A DNA stretch of 64,000 nucleotides from [Pseudopropionibacterium] massiliense (lineage in GTDB: Bacteria > Actinomycetota > Actinomycetes > Propionibacteriales > Propionibacteriaceae). Position 1 is the first letter of the stretch. Every line of letters begins with the position of its first letter. The notes beneath the pieces were generated by a model that was not told the origin of the DNA, searched no databases, and saw only the letters and a list, made by a program, of their open reading frames with translations. The position numbers and the translations under genes are program-made. This document shows, one piece after another, positions 19,001-27,272 of the stretch. The stretch lies in assembly GCF_900607225.1 (NCBI RefSeq), contig NZ_LR027842.1, forward strand, positions 1,516,865 to 1,580,864, written 5' to 3'.

Positions 19001-19517
19001 GTCCCGGGAGCTGACACGTTTCGACTTCCCCAGGCAGCGCCGCGACTCCCGACTGTGCCTGGCCGATTTCTTCCGCGACGCGGATGAGACCCGGGAGCTC
19101 GGTCCCGACGTGCTGGAGATGCAGCTCGTGACGATGGGCACCGAGGTTGCCAGGGGCACCCAGCGGCTGTTCGAGTCCAACCGCTACCGTGAATACCTGG
19201 AGCTGCACGGCCTCTCCGTGCAGCTGACCGAGGCCCTCGCCGAGTTCTGGCATCACCGGGTACGTGTGGAGCTGGGTTTCGCCGCCGAGGAATCCGCGGT
19301 GGACGAGGCCATCCGGGACCAGGCCTACCGCGGATCGCGTTACTCGTTCGGCTACCCGGCGTGCCCGAACATGGAGGACCGCAGAAAACTCGTCTCCCTG
19401 CTGAAACCCGAACGCATCGGGGTGGAGCTCTCCGAGGAGCTGCAGCTGCACCCCGAGCAGTCCACCGATGCGATGGTGGTGCACCACCCGCAGGCCAAGT
19501 ACTTCAACGCGAACTGA
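16044..19517 (+). CDS. metH: Cobalamin-dependent methionine synthase
   Basis: MetH transfers methyl from methyltetrahydrofolate to homocysteine via cobalamin. All modules are present in 1157 aa. The homocysteine domain (about 1-310) has zinc ligands in GLNCATGP and VIGGCCGTT. The pterin domain (about 330-600) contains NIGERTNANGSKAF. The cap and B12 domains (about 630-870) carry the cobalt-ligand motif DVHDIGKN near residue 732 and SGLLVKSTLVM. The C-terminal SAM reactivation domain includes RYSFGYPACPNMEDR. It is somewhat shorter than the E. coli enzyme (about 1227 aa) without a missing module. GTG 16044 overlaps nudC, so no cobalamin riboswitch can sit directly upstream. Confidence 0.97.
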   Translation: MTTLRDLLNSRVLVADGAMGTMLQAQGDLDLQRDFQGLEGCNEVLNVTRPDVVSAVHRAYLEAGSDCVETNTFGTNLAALAEYGIVDRLAELAGAGARIARETADGFTDKPRFVLGSVGPGTKLPSLGHIAFAEIRDAYQAQVEAMIAGGIDAVQIETCQDLLQARAAVIATKRARAGLGVDLPILVNVTVETTGTMLLGSEIGAARSTLEALGVDVIGLNCATGPAEMSEHLRYLSRNASCGIGAMPNAGLPELTPDGAVYPLGPEALADALATFLDDYGLCVIGGCCGTTPAHIRLLAERFGGREVRPREVTTERTCSSLYVEVPFHQDLSYLNIGERTNANGSKAFREAMLAGNTDDCVEIAKGQARDGAHVLDLCVDYVGRDGISDMEELAGRLATAVTLPIVLDSTEPQVLQAGLEKLAGRCVINSVNYEDGDGPDSRFARVMPLVAEHGAAVVALTIDEDGQARTADWKLRVASRLIDELTGTWGMDIGDILVDCLTFPIATGQEETRRDGIETIEAIRELKRRYPGVRTTLGVSNVSFGLNPAARMVLNSVFLHECVAAGLDSAIVHSAKIIPMERIPEEQREVALDLVWDRRRDGYDPLTRFLELFEGVTAASVRASRAAELAALPLAERLRRRIIDGEAKGLEADLDEALTGKAALEIINEDLLAGMKVVGELFGSGQMQLPFVLQSAEVMKTAVSHLEPHIDKVEGSSGKGTLVLATVRGDVHDIGKNLVDIIVSNNGYTVINIGIKQPIQAIIDAAEANGADAIGMSGLLVKSTLVMKDNLAELNRLGLAEKYPVLLGGAALTRAFVEHDLNDMFDGEVRYAKDAFEGLALMDAVMAVKQGVPGARLPEPKKRRYRRTEVVEEREIDTRRSDDVERRIDVPAPPFWGTRVVKGLPVADVARWLDHRATFLGRWGLKPVKDGPGYEELVATEGLPRLRMWLDRITTEQLANFSVVYGYFPAHSEGNTLVVGDPDDPSRELTRFDFPRQRRDSRLCLADFFRDADETRELGPDVLEMQLVTMGTEVARGTQRLFESNRYREYLELHGLSVQLTEALAEFWHHRVRVELGFAAEESAVDEAIRDQAYRGSRYSFGYPACPNMEDRRKLVSLLKPERIGVELSEELQLHPEQSTDAMVVHHPQAKYFNAN

Positions 19518-19523
19518 GGAACC

Positions 19524-20189
19524 ATGAGACAGCGACGACTGCGTGCGGTGCTGTGGGACTTTGACGGCACCCTGGTCGATTCGGAACCGATGTGGATCGA
19601 GTACGAGAAGGAACTGCTCGCGCGTCACGGCGTGTCCTGGCCCGAGGAACAGTTCAAGGCCCAGATCGGGGAGCCCGCGGCTGTCACGGCGCAGCGGATC
19701 TCCGAGTCCTGCTCGGGCGCCATCACTCCTGAGCAGGTCAGCGAGGAACTGCACGCACGGGTCTGTGCCCGCTTCGAGGCCGGCGATGTCCCTTTCCTGC
19801 CCGGGGCTCGCGAACTGCTCGCCGATATTCGCGCCCACGGGATCCCGTGTGGCATGTGCACCTCCAGCAACAAACGGATCATGTCGGTGATCGCCAGGGC
19901 CGTACCTGAATTCGACGTCATCGTGGACGCGGATGACGTGCAACGCCTCAAACCGGATCCGGAGGGCTACCTCCAGGCCATGAGACACCTGCGCGTGGAA
20001 CCGGACGAGGTCGTCATCATCGAGGACTCGGTGCCGGGAACCGATGCGGCCTCCGCGACGGGGGCGGTGGTCCTGGCGGTACCTCTGCTCGGCAGCCCGG
20101 GTCCGGCGCCTCGCAGAGTGATACGTGAAGGCGGCTTGACGGGTCTGGATTTCGCGGGTCTGGAGGAGATCTGGAGGAGCCGGTGGTGA
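19524..20189 (+). CDS. HAD-superfamily phosphatase, subfamily IA
   Basis: A 221-aa HAD hydrolase with all four motifs: nucleophile DFDGTLVDSEP near residue 12, the Ser/Thr of motif II in CTSSNKR, a Lys in RLKPDPEGY, and the acidic motif IIEDSVPGTDAA. The cap domain between motifs I and II marks subfamily I, so a small phosphorylated metabolite is the probable substrate, identity unknown. It starts 6 nt after metH and its stop overlaps trmI. The metH-HAD pairing is common in actinobacteria, but no functional link is established from the sequence. Confidence 0.88.
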   Translation: MRQRRLRAVLWDFDGTLVDSEPMWIEYEKELLARHGVSWPEEQFKAQIGEPAAVTAQRISESCSGAITPEQVSEELHARVCARFEAGDVPFLPGARELLADIRAHGIPCGMCTSSNKRIMSVIARAVPEFDVIVDADDVQRLKPDPEGYLQAMRHLRVEPDEVVIIEDSVPGTDAASATGAVVLAVPLLGSPGPAPRRVIREGGLTGLDFAGLEEIWRSRW

Positions 20190-21085
20190 ATCTGTCGGGG
20201 GTCCGTACCGGACCGCTCGTGGTGGGGGAGCGGGTGACACTGACCGATCCCAAGGGACGCAGGAAATCAGTGGTGCTGAAGGAGGGAGCCGTCTGGCACA
20301 CCACGAAGGGGGCGATCAGGCACGACGACCTGATCGGCGGCCCCGATGGTGTGACGGTGCGCTCCGCGGGCGGTACCGAGTACCTGGCGCTGCGGCCCCT
20401 GCTCAACGAGTACATGGTCGCGATGCCCCGGGAAGCGGCGGTCGTCTATCCGAAGGACGCCGCTCAGATCGTGATGTGGACCGACATCTTTCCCGGGGCC
20501 AGGGTCCTGGAGGCGGGGGGCGGGGCGGGGGCCCTGTCGTTGGCGTTGCTGCGTGCCATCGGCCCCGGCGGGAAGCTGCACTCCTACGAACGCCGGCAGC
20601 AGTTCGCCGACGTCGCCCGCAGGAACGTGAAGAACTTCATCGGCGGGGAACACCCCGCGTGGGAACTGACCGTGGGTGACCTGGTGGAGGTGATCGCGGA
20701 TGAACCCGTGGATCGCGCAGTCCTGGACATGCTGGCCCCCTGGGAGTGCGTGGATGCGGTGGGGGAGCGGCTCATCCCGGGTGGGGTGCTCTGCTGCTAC
20801 GTCGCGACGACCACGCAGCTAGGCCGGGTGATGGACACCTTCCGCGCCCATGGTGGTTTCACCGAACCGACCGCGACCGAGACGACGGTGCGCGACTGGC
20901 ACGCCGAGGGCCTGGCGATCCGTCCCGGTCACGGAACTTCAGCCCACACCGGTTTCCTGGTGTTCTCCCGCCGCCTGGCCCCCGGGGTCAACGCGCCGAT
21001 CCGCAAACGGCGGCCCGCCCCGGGGGCCTACGGACCCGACTACCAGGGGCCGCGCCCACTGAACATGCCGGAGCCGGGCCGATGA
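20183..21085 (+). CDS. trmI: tRNA (adenine-58-N1)-methyltransferase
   Basis: TrmI makes m1A58 in the T-loop of tRNAs using SAM. The 300-aa protein has an N-terminal beta domain (GERVTLTDPKGRRKSVVLKE), then YPKDAAQIVMWTDIFPGARV, leading into the SAM-binding VLEAGGGAGALSLALLRA near residue 109. A conserved VDRAVLDMLAPWE follows. Two adjacent GTG codons (20183 and 20186) could start it; either overlaps the HAD stop. Its stop overlaps tyrA (ATGA). In mycobacteria the homologue precedes the arc/dop/pup genes, which are absent at this position. Confidence 0.93.
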   Translation: MVNLSGVRTGPLVVGERVTLTDPKGRRKSVVLKEGAVWHTTKGAIRHDDLIGGPDGVTVRSAGGTEYLALRPLLNEYMVAMPREAAVVYPKDAAQIVMWTDIFPGARVLEAGGGAGALSLALLRAIGPGGKLHSYERRQQFADVARRNVKNFIGGEHPAWELTVGDLVEVIADEPVDRAVLDMLAPWECVDAVGERLIPGGVLCCYVATTTQLGRVMDTFRAHGGFTEPTATETTVRDWHAEGLAIRPGHGTSAHTGFLVFSRRLAPGVNAPIRKRRPAPGAYGPDYQGPRPLNMPEPGR

Positions 21086-22143
21086 GGGTGAGGATCGTCG
21101 GGACCGGCCTGGTCGGTTCCTCGCTCGGAATGGCCCTGACCAGAGGCGGGGCCGATGTCCTGCTTGAGGACCTGAACGCCTCGCACGCCAGGGTCGCCGC
21201 CGGGCTGGGGGCGGGACGGATCGCCCCGGACGACGAACCGGTCGACGTCGTCGTGGTGGCCTCACCCCCGGCGACGATCGCAGGGGTCGTGACGCGGATG
21301 CTGAAACGCCACCCGGAGGCCGTGGTCACCGACGTCGGATCGGTGAAATCCTCCATCGTCCGAGCCGTGACGGCCGCCAGTGACCATCCCGAGCGGTACG
21401 TGCCCAGCCACCCGATGGCCGGTTCCCAGCTCACCGGCCCCCTGACCGCATCCGCCGACCTGTTCGTGGACCGCACCTGGGTGATCACCCCGCAGGCCGG
21501 CAACGCTCCCGAGGACGTGGACCTGGTCCACCGGCTGGCCCGCCTCTGCGGGGCACGCGTGGTGGAACTCGACGCGGAGCTCCACGACGAGGCCGTCGCC
21601 CAGGTCAGCCACGTGCCACACCTGATGAGCATCCTCACCGCCTCGCACCTGCGCGGGGTGCCGGGGGAGAACCTGGTCCTGGCGGGGCAGGGAATCCGGG
21701 ACGTGACGCGCATCGCCGGTTCCGACCCGGGACTGTGGCGGCAAATCATCACGACCAACTCCGCGGCCATCCGGAAGGAACTGAACGAGGTGGCCGCGGA
21801 CCTCGACTACCTGATCGAGGTGCTCGACCAGGGCGAGCCCCTCGAGGCCTTCCTGGCCCTCGGGCAGCACGGTGCCATGGCGTTGCGCGGCAAACACGGG
21901 CAGGCACCGAAGGAACTCGCGGCGGTCACCGTCGAGATCCCCGACGAGCCGCGCGCGCTGACCCGGCTGTTCGGTGACGTCGGCGATCTCGGGTTCAATG
22001 TGGAGGACTTCGAACTGACCCACGACGCGGTGCGCGAGGTGGGCTACCTGTCCATCTCCGTGGAACGCCCCCAGGCCGAACGGTTCCAGGAAGACCTGGA
22101 ATCGCGCGGCTGGCGGGCCTGGTTGGACCGGGAGGGAATCTGA
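21082..22143 (+). CDS. tyrA: Prephenate dehydrogenase with C-terminal ACT domain
   Basis: TyrA oxidatively decarboxylates prephenate toward tyrosine. The 353-aa product begins with an NAD-binding GTGLVGSSLG motif at residues 7-16. It has VTDVGSVKSSIV and the substrate-binding SHPMAGSQLTGP near residue 111, then the all-helical dimerisation domain. A C-terminal ACT domain (about 275-350, ELAAVTVEIPDEPRALTRLF) suggests feedback control by an amino acid, probably tyrosine. ATG 21082 is used, as it overlaps the trmI stop and gives the nucleotide motif at the N-terminus. Longer in-frame starts are shadows of trmI. Confidence 0.94.
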   Translation: MRVRIVGTGLVGSSLGMALTRGGADVLLEDLNASHARVAAGLGAGRIAPDDEPVDVVVVASPPATIAGVVTRMLKRHPEAVVTDVGSVKSSIVRAVTAASDHPERYVPSHPMAGSQLTGPLTASADLFVDRTWVITPQAGNAPEDVDLVHRLARLCGARVVELDAELHDEAVAQVSHVPHLMSILTASHLRGVPGENLVLAGQGIRDVTRIAGSDPGLWRQIITTNSAAIRKELNEVAADLDYLIEVLDQGEPLEAFLALGQHGAMALRGKHGQAPKELAAVTVEIPDEPRALTRLFGDVGDLGFNVEDFELTHDAVREVGYLSISVERPQAERFQEDLESRGWRAWLDREGI

Positions 22144-22802
22144 TGGGCGACCTGGTGATTGCGATTGACGGGCCGAGCGGGGTGGGGAAGTCCTCGACCG
22201 CGAAACTGGTTGCGCGGAAGCTGAGGCTCGCCTACCTCGACACGGGAGCCATGTACCGGGCCGTGGCCTGCGAATTCGCCCGGCAGGGCCTGGAACGCAC
22301 CGACGAAACCGGGATCGGGGAGCTGACGAGAGCGGCGGACCTGCGAATGGTCACGGACCCGGATGCGCCCCGTGTGTGCATCAACGGTCGTGACGTCACC
22401 GAGGAGATCAGGGAACCGGGAATCTCCGCGATCGTCTCGACGGTGGCCGTCGTCCCGGAGGTGCGCCGGGTGCTGACCGAGCGCATGCGCCGGATCATCG
22501 CGGAACACGGCCGCCGCATCGTCGTGGAGGGACGCGACATCACCACGGTCGTGGCCCCCGACGCCGAGGTGCGGGTGCTGCTCACAGCCGAGCCGGAGAC
22601 ACGTGTCGAAAGACGCGCCGCAGAACTGGGAACCCGGACGGACCGGGCCATGGTGACGGATTCGATCCTCAGGCGGGACCGTGACGACTCCACGGTCTCC
22701 AACTTCACCGAGGCGGCCTGCGGGGTGAGCGTCGTCGACTCCACGCACCTGGGCCTCGATGATGTCGTCGCGGAGATCCTGAAGCTGGTGCCCGATGCGT
22801 GA
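22143..22802 (+). CDS. cmk: Cytidylate kinase
   Basis: Cmk phosphorylates CMP and dCMP. The 219-aa protein starts with a P-loop, IDGPSGVGKSSTAKLVARKL, followed by LAYLDTGAMYRAVA. The central VVEGRDITTVVAPDAEVRVLLTA and the C-terminal RRDRDDSTVSNF complete the family signature. The start shares one base with the tyrA stop (TGATG). In mycobacteria and streptomycetes der comes next; here about 3 kb of other genes intervene. Confidence 0.96.
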   Translation: MGDLVIAIDGPSGVGKSSTAKLVARKLRLAYLDTGAMYRAVACEFARQGLERTDETGIGELTRAADLRMVTDPDAPRVCINGRDVTEEIREPGISAIVSTVAVVPEVRRVLTERMRRIIAEHGRRIVVEGRDITTVVAPDAEVRVLLTAEPETRVERRAAELGTRTDRAMVTDSILRRDRDDSTVSNFTEAACGVSVVDSTHLGLDDVVAEILKLVPDA

Positions 22803-23124
22803 ACCCCTCGACGTCCTCGTGTTCTACCTGCCCGTCCCGGACACCGATCACGTGCTGGAGGCCCTGTTCGCCGCCGGGGCCGGGCACATCGGAAACTACG
22901 ACTCCTGTGCCTTCGTGGCGGCGGGAACGGGCCGGTTCCGTCCCCTGGAGGGTGCCGACCCCGCCATCGGGAAGGTGGGTGATCTGGAAATGGTTGCGGA
23001 GAACCGGGTGGAGGTCACCTTCCCGAGGCGCCTGCGCGCCACCGTCGTCGCGGCCCTGCGGCAGGCGCACCCCTACGAGGAACCGGCTTTCCACGTCGTG
23101 GAGAACGCGGCTCAGGACTGCTGA
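22795..23124 (+). CDS. Stand-alone YqfO/NIF3-type CutA-like domain protein
   Basis: The 109-aa product matches the small alpha/beta domain that in many NIF3/YqfO proteins is inserted in the metal-binding fold. Diagnostic stretches are VLFVFYLP-like LDVLVFYLPVPDTDHVLEAL, AAGAGHIGNYDSCAFVAAGT and ATVVAALRQAHPYEEPAFHV. Such stand-alone versions resemble CutA-type trimeric proteins; function is unknown. It overlaps the cmk 3' end by 8 nt, so it is probably cotranslated with cmk. Its 3' end overlaps the end of the convergent nucleotidyltransferase gene by 13 nt. Confidence 0.75.
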   Translation: MREPLDVLVFYLPVPDTDHVLEALFAAGAGHIGNYDSCAFVAAGTGRFRPLEGADPAIGKVGDLEMVAENRVEVTFPRRLRATVVAALRQAHPYEEPAFHVVENAAQDC

Positions 23125-23660
23125 ATCCGGGCCAGCACCAGTTCCGCCGCGTACAGCACCTCGCTCTCGGGCACATATCCGATGGCGCTCTCGTCAAACA
23201 GCCGGTCGTGGATCGCGGCGGCCTGCTCCGGGGTCTCTATCCCGAGGTGCCCGAACAGGATCATCAGATCCGCGATGTCGCGGTCCCTCATGGCCCTGAG
23301 CTTCATGGCCATGAGGTGCTCGGCGGAGGCGACCGAAACGGTCAGCCCAGGAAAATTCAACTCCGACGCGTTCTCGTCCTCATCGTTCGGTAGAAAGGCT
23401 GCTGCATTGGTGTTGAGCCAGTCGGGTGGTAGGCCGTGGCGGCGGGCAACTGTGGCAATCGCTTTCCAGAAGTTCCCACCTTCCGAACGCAGCACGGCAT
23501 CCACATCGCGGGTCATACGGCGGGAATCGAATTCAAGAACCATTGCCGCCCCGCCGATCACGTGGATGCTGGCCGTGGCCTCGTGTTCCACGAGCAACTG
23601 GCCGACTTCCCTCAGGAGCCCCAGGAGGGTGCCACGGTCGAGGGTTGATGAGCTGGTCAT
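23112..23660 (-). CDS. DUF6036/AbiEii-like nucleotidyltransferase
   Basis: A 182-aa protein with the minimal nucleotidyltransferase core. The GG motif is in HVIGGAAMVLEF (Gly36-Gly37), and the metal-binding pair is in MTRDVDAV (Asp52, Asp54). A later AEHLMAMKLRAMRDRDIADL helix is shared with toxin-like nucleotidyltransferases of the DUF6036/AbiEii group. Its start overlaps the stop of the 137-aa gene (ATGA), which overlaps the ABC-F gene the same way. It may be the effector of a toxin-antitoxin-like pair with the 137-aa protein, or a modifying enzyme serving the ABC-F gene; neither is shown. Confidence 0.75.
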   Translation of the reverse strand: MTSSSTLDRGTLLGLLREVGQLLVEHEATASIHVIGGAAMVLEFDSRRMTRDVDAVLRSEGGNFWKAIATVARRHGLPPDWLNTNAAAFLPNDEDENASELNFPGLTVSVASAEHLMAMKLRAMRDRDIADLMILFGHLGIETPEQAAAIHDRLFDESAIGYVPESEVLYAAELVLARIQQS

Positions 23661-24070
23661 GCTGATGTGAGGCTTCTCCGGTCCATGAAGATGCCCACGC
23701 GTGACAGCTCAGCCGGGGAATGAGCCATGTCGTTGTACCCCTTGGAAGGGTTGATGCGAACGGGCCACCAGAACCTGTCGAGCGGTTTCTTCCAGGTCCA
23801 TCTCGGTGGAACCCGATCAATCCGGTGCAACCGGTATCGGATCAGGGCCGCCAGCAGGGTGTCCCACCTGACCGGACCGATGCTGGAGGGTTCCTCCAGC
23901 AGGAGGGCCAGCTGGGCGTCGTCGGCTTCTTCCGGGATGCGGTTGACGCCGTCGATGAGCAATCGCAGGGCCATGTCGGTGTCGTCACGTTCCAGGCACT
24001 CGGCGACGTCATCGCGGATCGAGCGCGCGCTGACCCACCAGGGTTGGAACTCGGGTGCGGTCGCGGTCAT
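23657..24070 (-). CDS. 137-aa partner protein of the nucleotidyltransferase, unknown function
   Basis: No family name can be given with confidence. The product is acidic and mostly helical in its first half (RSIRDDVAECLERDDTDMALRLLIDGV), then Trp-rich (VPPRWTWKKPLDRFWWPV). It ends with a short RVGIFMDRRSLTSA motif that I recall from small proteins encoded next to DUF6036-type nucleotidyltransferases. That memory is the only basis for calling it a partner or antitoxin candidate. ATGA overlaps on both sides (ABC-F stop upstream, nucleotidyltransferase start downstream) imply the three proteins are made together. Confidence 0.6.
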   Translation of the reverse strand: MTATAPEFQPWWVSARSIRDDVAECLERDDTDMALRLLIDGVNRIPEEADDAQLALLLEEPSSIGPVRWDTLLAALIRYRLHRIDRVPPRWTWKKPLDRFWWPVRINPSKGYNDMAHSPAELSRVGIFMDRRSLTSA

Positions 24071-25647
24071 GGCTCCACACTATCCCGGTCGTGCAGTTCA
24101 CCGTTGCGCAACAACTCCACCACACGATCCAGGCGGAGGCGCCCCAGCACATCGGTGTCGTGGCTCACGACCACCAGCGCCCCCGAATAGGTGGTGAGGC
24201 CATCCACCAGGGCATCGACACTCTCGAGGTCCAGGTTGTTGGTGGGTTCGTCCAGCACCAGCAGCTCCACCGGGGGATCGGCGAGCAGCACCCGGGCCAG
24301 CGCCACCCGGAACCGCTCGCCCCCGGACAGGGCACCGACGAGACGCTGCGTCACGTCTCCGCGCAGCAGGAACCGGGCCAGCCGGGCACGGACCTCGTGG
24401 GGGAGGGTCGACGGGCAGCCCCGCCCGACGCATTCGACCACCGGGAGGTCGTCGTCCAGTTCGAGGCGCTGGTCGAGGAAACCGATCCGGCCGGAGACCG
24501 CTTCCCGCACCATCCGGGCGAGCAGTCTCGACTTCCCCACGCCGTTGTCACCGACCAGTCCCAGCCGCAGCCCACCGGTGACGTGGATGCTCTGGTTGGA
24601 GCCGGCGAGTTCCGCGAGTCCTCTGCCCCGCGTCGATCTCAGCTCCGGGAGATCGACGCTGATCCGTTGCTCGCGGCGAACGGAGCTCTCCGCGGTTCGA
24701 AGCGCGTCCCGAGCCTCGTCGACCTTCCGGGCCGCCAGCTTGTTCGCCCGGCTCCGTCGCCCCTCGGCACTCGACTTGGACTCGGGATCGGACAGCCGCG
24801 GACCCTGCCGGATCGTGGCGAACCGTTGCCGGTCCTTGCGGTCCTGGCGGGAAGTCGCCACCTGCACCCGCATCCGCTCCCGCTGCTCGACCCGCAGTTT
24901 CTGTTCGGCGGTCCGGACGGCCCGCTCGGCGGCCTCCTGCCGGGTGCGCAGCTGCTCCCGGTAGGCGTCGATATTGCCGCCGTGCACGGTTGCGGTGCCG
25001 TCGTGGATCTCCACGATCATCTCCATCATGCGGAGCAGGGCCACGTCGTGGCTGACCACCACCAGCCCACCGCGCCATCCCCGGATCCAGTCGTACAGCC
25101 CGGCCCGGGCGGTGGCGTCGAGATTGTTGGTCGGTTCGTCGAGGAGGAGGGTGTTCGCCCCGGCCAGTTCCAGCCCGGCGAGGGCCACCAGCACCAGTTC
25201 CCCTCCCGAGAGGGTTCCGGCCCTGCGGTCGAGCAGGTTCTCGCCGCGCAGACCGGGAACCCGGGTGGCGAGCAGGGCGAGCGAACGGGCCTCGACGTCC
25301 CAGTCGTCCCCGACGGTCTCGAAGTCGGATTCCGCGATGCTCCCGGCCTCGATGGCGCGCAGGGCGCGGAGCCTGGCGTCGACCCCGAGGAGCTGGGCGA
25401 CGGTGCGTTCACCGCGTTGCAGGAGGTCCTGCGGTAGCCGGGCGGTCCTGCTGGGAACCGTGATGGTGCCCGCGGTCGGTTGCAGCTCTCCCGCGATCAA
25501 CCGCAGCAGGGTCGACTTGCCGGAACCGTTGCGCCCGACGACACCTACCCGGGCAGCGGGGATGGTCAGGTCGAGGTCGCGCAGCAGGGGCGTGGAGGAG
25601 TGGTCGAAGGCGTGAGAGACGCCGGAGAAAACGATGGACGAAGGCAT
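24067..25647 (-). CDS. ABC-F family ATPase (translation factor or antibiotic-resistance type)
   Basis: A 526-aa protein with two ABC ATPase domains and no membrane segment. Domain 1 has Walker [10 protein letters not shown] (38-46), signature LSGGE and Walker [12 protein letters not shown]. Domain 2 has Walker A GDNGVGKS near residue 363, with Arg in the usual Thr/Ser position after the Ser, then [17 protein letters not shown] and [16 protein letters not shown] long charged linker lies between them. ABC-F proteins act on the ribosome E site; several confer resistance to MLS-type drugs. First in a three-gene overlapping operon, with a GGGAG ribosome binding site and a possible short leader ORF upstream. 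Specificity cannot be told from sequence. Confidence 0.88.
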   Translation of the reverse strand: MPSSIVFSGVSHAFDHSSTPLLRDLDLTIPAARVGVVGRNGSGKSTLLRLIAGELQPTAGTITVPSRTARLPQDLLQRGERTVAQLLGVDARLRALRAIEAGSIAESDFETVGDDWDVEARSLALLATRVPGLRGENLLDRRAGTLSGGELVLVALAGLELAGANTLLLDEPTNNLDATARAGLYDWIRGWRGGLVVVSHDVALLRMMEMIVEIHDGTATVHGGNIDAYREQLRTRQEAAERAVRTAEQKLRVEQRERMRVQVATSRQDRKDRQRFATIRQGPRLSDPESKSSAEGRRSRANKLAARKVDEARDALRTAESSVRREQRISVDLPELRSTRGRGLAELAGSNQSIHVTGGLRLGLVGDNGVGKSRLLARMVREAVSGRIGFLDQRLELDDDLPVVECVGRGCPSTLPHEVRARLARFLLRGDVTQRLVGALSGGERFRVALARVLLADPPVELLVLDEPTNNLDLESVDALVDGLTTYSGALVVVSHDTDVLGRLRLDRVVELLRNGELHDRDSVEP

Positions 25648-25716
25648 GATGGCTCCCGGGAATGGCTGGATGCGCCGGACCGGAGCGCAAAACTGGCTCG
25701 ACGGTGCGACGCGGGG

Positions 25717-25740
25717 TCAGCGGTGCCGCGAGCCTGTCAT
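25717..25740 (-). promoter_or_regulatory. Candidate leader peptide/attenuator upstream of the ABC-F gene
   Basis: On the reverse strand an ATG at 25740 opens a 7-codon ORF (MTGSRHR, then TGA). AAAGG lies 7 nt upstream of it. The third and fourth codons (GGCTCG) begin a segment complementary to CGAGCC about 35 nt downstream, and the pairing extends to 9 bp with one bulge. Such leader ORFs with alternative pairing control many resistance ABC-F genes. The evidence is suggestive only; ORFs this short arise by chance. Confidence 0.3.
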
Positions 25741-25845
25741 TTCCGGGCCTTTCGTCGGGAACGAGACGTCGCCAGTGTAGCGGAACACCGGAAGTTGGGG
25801 GAGGGCGGCTACGATGATGCGTCGGTCCGCGATAGGAGGCGCAAC

Positions 25846-27183
25846 ATGAGCGAGGAATCCACGATCAAGCCCGTGGTGGCGGTGGTGGGGCGTCCGAACG
25901 TCGGCAAGTCCACGCTGGTCAACCGCATCCTGGGACGCCGGGAGGCCGTGGTGCAGGATGTTCCGGGCGTCACACGCGACCGCGTCTCGTACGACGCGAA
26001 CTGGAATGGTCGCGAGTTCGTACTGGTGGACACCGGCGGCTGGGTATCGGACGCCAAGGGCATGGCCCAGCAGATCGCGGAGCAGGCTGAGCTGGCGATC
26101 TCGATGGCCGATGCGGTGCTGTTCGTCGTCGACGCCACCGTGGGAACCCTCGACGAGGACGAGGCCGTGGTCAAGGTGCTCAGGCATTCCAGGAAACCCG
26201 TGGTACTGGCGGCGAACAAGGTGGACGACCAGCGTCACGAGGCCATGGCCGCCACCATGTGGAACCTGGGATTGGGGGAGCCGTACCCCGTCTCGGCCAT
26301 GCACGGCCGGGGTTCCGGTGATCTCCTGGACGCGCTGCTCGCGGTCCTGCCGGAGGCTCCCCGGGAGCATTTCGACGAGATCGGCGGGCCGCGCCGGGTC
26401 GCGATCGTCGGGAAACCGAACGTGGGCAAGTCCTCGCTGCTGAACAAACTGGCCCAGCAGCAGCGGGCGGTGGTCTCCGATGTCTCCGGCACCACCGTCG
26501 ATCCCGTGGACGAGATCGTCGAGATCGGTGGAAAGGTGTACCGACTCATCGACACCGCGGGCATCCGGCGGCGCGTCAGGGAGGCCTCGGGACACGAGTT
26601 CTACGCCAGTCTGCGCACCCAGACCGCCATCGAACGCGCGGAGGTCTGCGTGGTGGTCATCGACGCCTCAGCCCCGGTCACCGACCAGGACCTGAGGATC
26701 CTCACGAACGTCGAGGAGACGGGACGGGCGCTGGTGATCGCCTTCAACAAGTGGGATCTCACCGACGAGGAACGCCGCCGCTACCTGGAACGGGAGATCG
26801 AACGCGACCTGGTCGCTTTCCGGTGGGCTCCCACGGTCAACATCTCGGCACTGACGGGACGCAACGTCGACAAGCTGAGCAGGGCCATCGAGGAGGCTGC
26901 GGAGGGTTGGGAGACACGCGTGTCCACCGGGAGGCTGAACTCCTTCCTGGGACGCCTGGCCGCCTCCCATCCGCACCCGGTGCGCGGCGGCAAACAGCCG
27001 CGCATCCTTTTCGGCACGCAGGCGCACAACTGCCCGCCCACCTTCGTGTTGTTCACCAGCGGCCGGTTCGACGCCACCTACGTACGTTTCATCGAACGCC
27101 GTCTCCGTGAGGAATTCGGTTTCACCGGTTCGCCCATCCACCTGGAGATCCGGGCCCGGGAAAAGCACAGAAACCGGCAGTGA
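25846..27183 (+). CDS. der: Ribosome-associating GTPase Der (EngA)
   Basis: Der is a tandem GTPase needed for 50S subunit maturation. The 445-aa protein has the first G domain with GRPNVGKST (residues 15-23) and DTGGW. The second G domain has GKPNVGKSS near residue 189, DTAGIRR and NKWD. A KH-like C-terminal domain contains [21 protein letters not shown]. The ATG at 25846 is preceded by AGGAGG at 25835-25840; longer in-frame starts would run into the opposing ABC-F gene. It is separated here from its usual neighbour cmk and from any following partner; the next gene is convergent. Confidence 0.97.
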   Translation: MSEESTIKPVVAVVGRPNVGKSTLVNRILGRREAVVQDVPGVTRDRVSYDANWNGREFVLVDTGGWVSDAKGMAQQIAEQAELAISMADAVLFVVDATVGTLDEDEAVVKVLRHSRKPVVLAANKVDDQRHEAMAATMWNLGLGEPYPVSAMHGRGSGDLLDALLAVLPEAPREHFDEIGGPRRVAIVGKPNVGKSSLLNKLAQQQRAVVSDVSGTTVDPVDEIVEIGGKVYRLIDTAGIRRRVREASGHEFYASLRTQTAIERAEVCVVVIDASAPVTDQDLRILTNVEETGRALVIAFNKWDLTDEERRRYLEREIERDLVAFRWAPTVNISALTGRNVDKLSRAIEEAAEGWETRVSTGRLNSFLGRLAASHPHPVRGGKQPRILFGTQAHNCPPTFVLFTSGRFDATYVRFIERRLREEFGFTGSPIHLEIRAREKHRNRQ

Positions 27184-27272
27184 TCCGCCCGGCCTGCGTT
27201 CCGAGGTCGCGCTGGAACCGCCGGACCGGTCGTGATCCTGTCGCCTCGATGCCCAGGGACGCGCCCCGCGGT

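Noticed and set aside
15507-20240. Very long open frame (about 1577 codons) on the minus strand opposite nudC, metH and the HAD gene
   Set aside because: It is an antisense shadow of highly GC-biased codons: low-complexity His/Gly/Arg-rich translation, no family features, and fully covered by well-recognised plus-strand genes.
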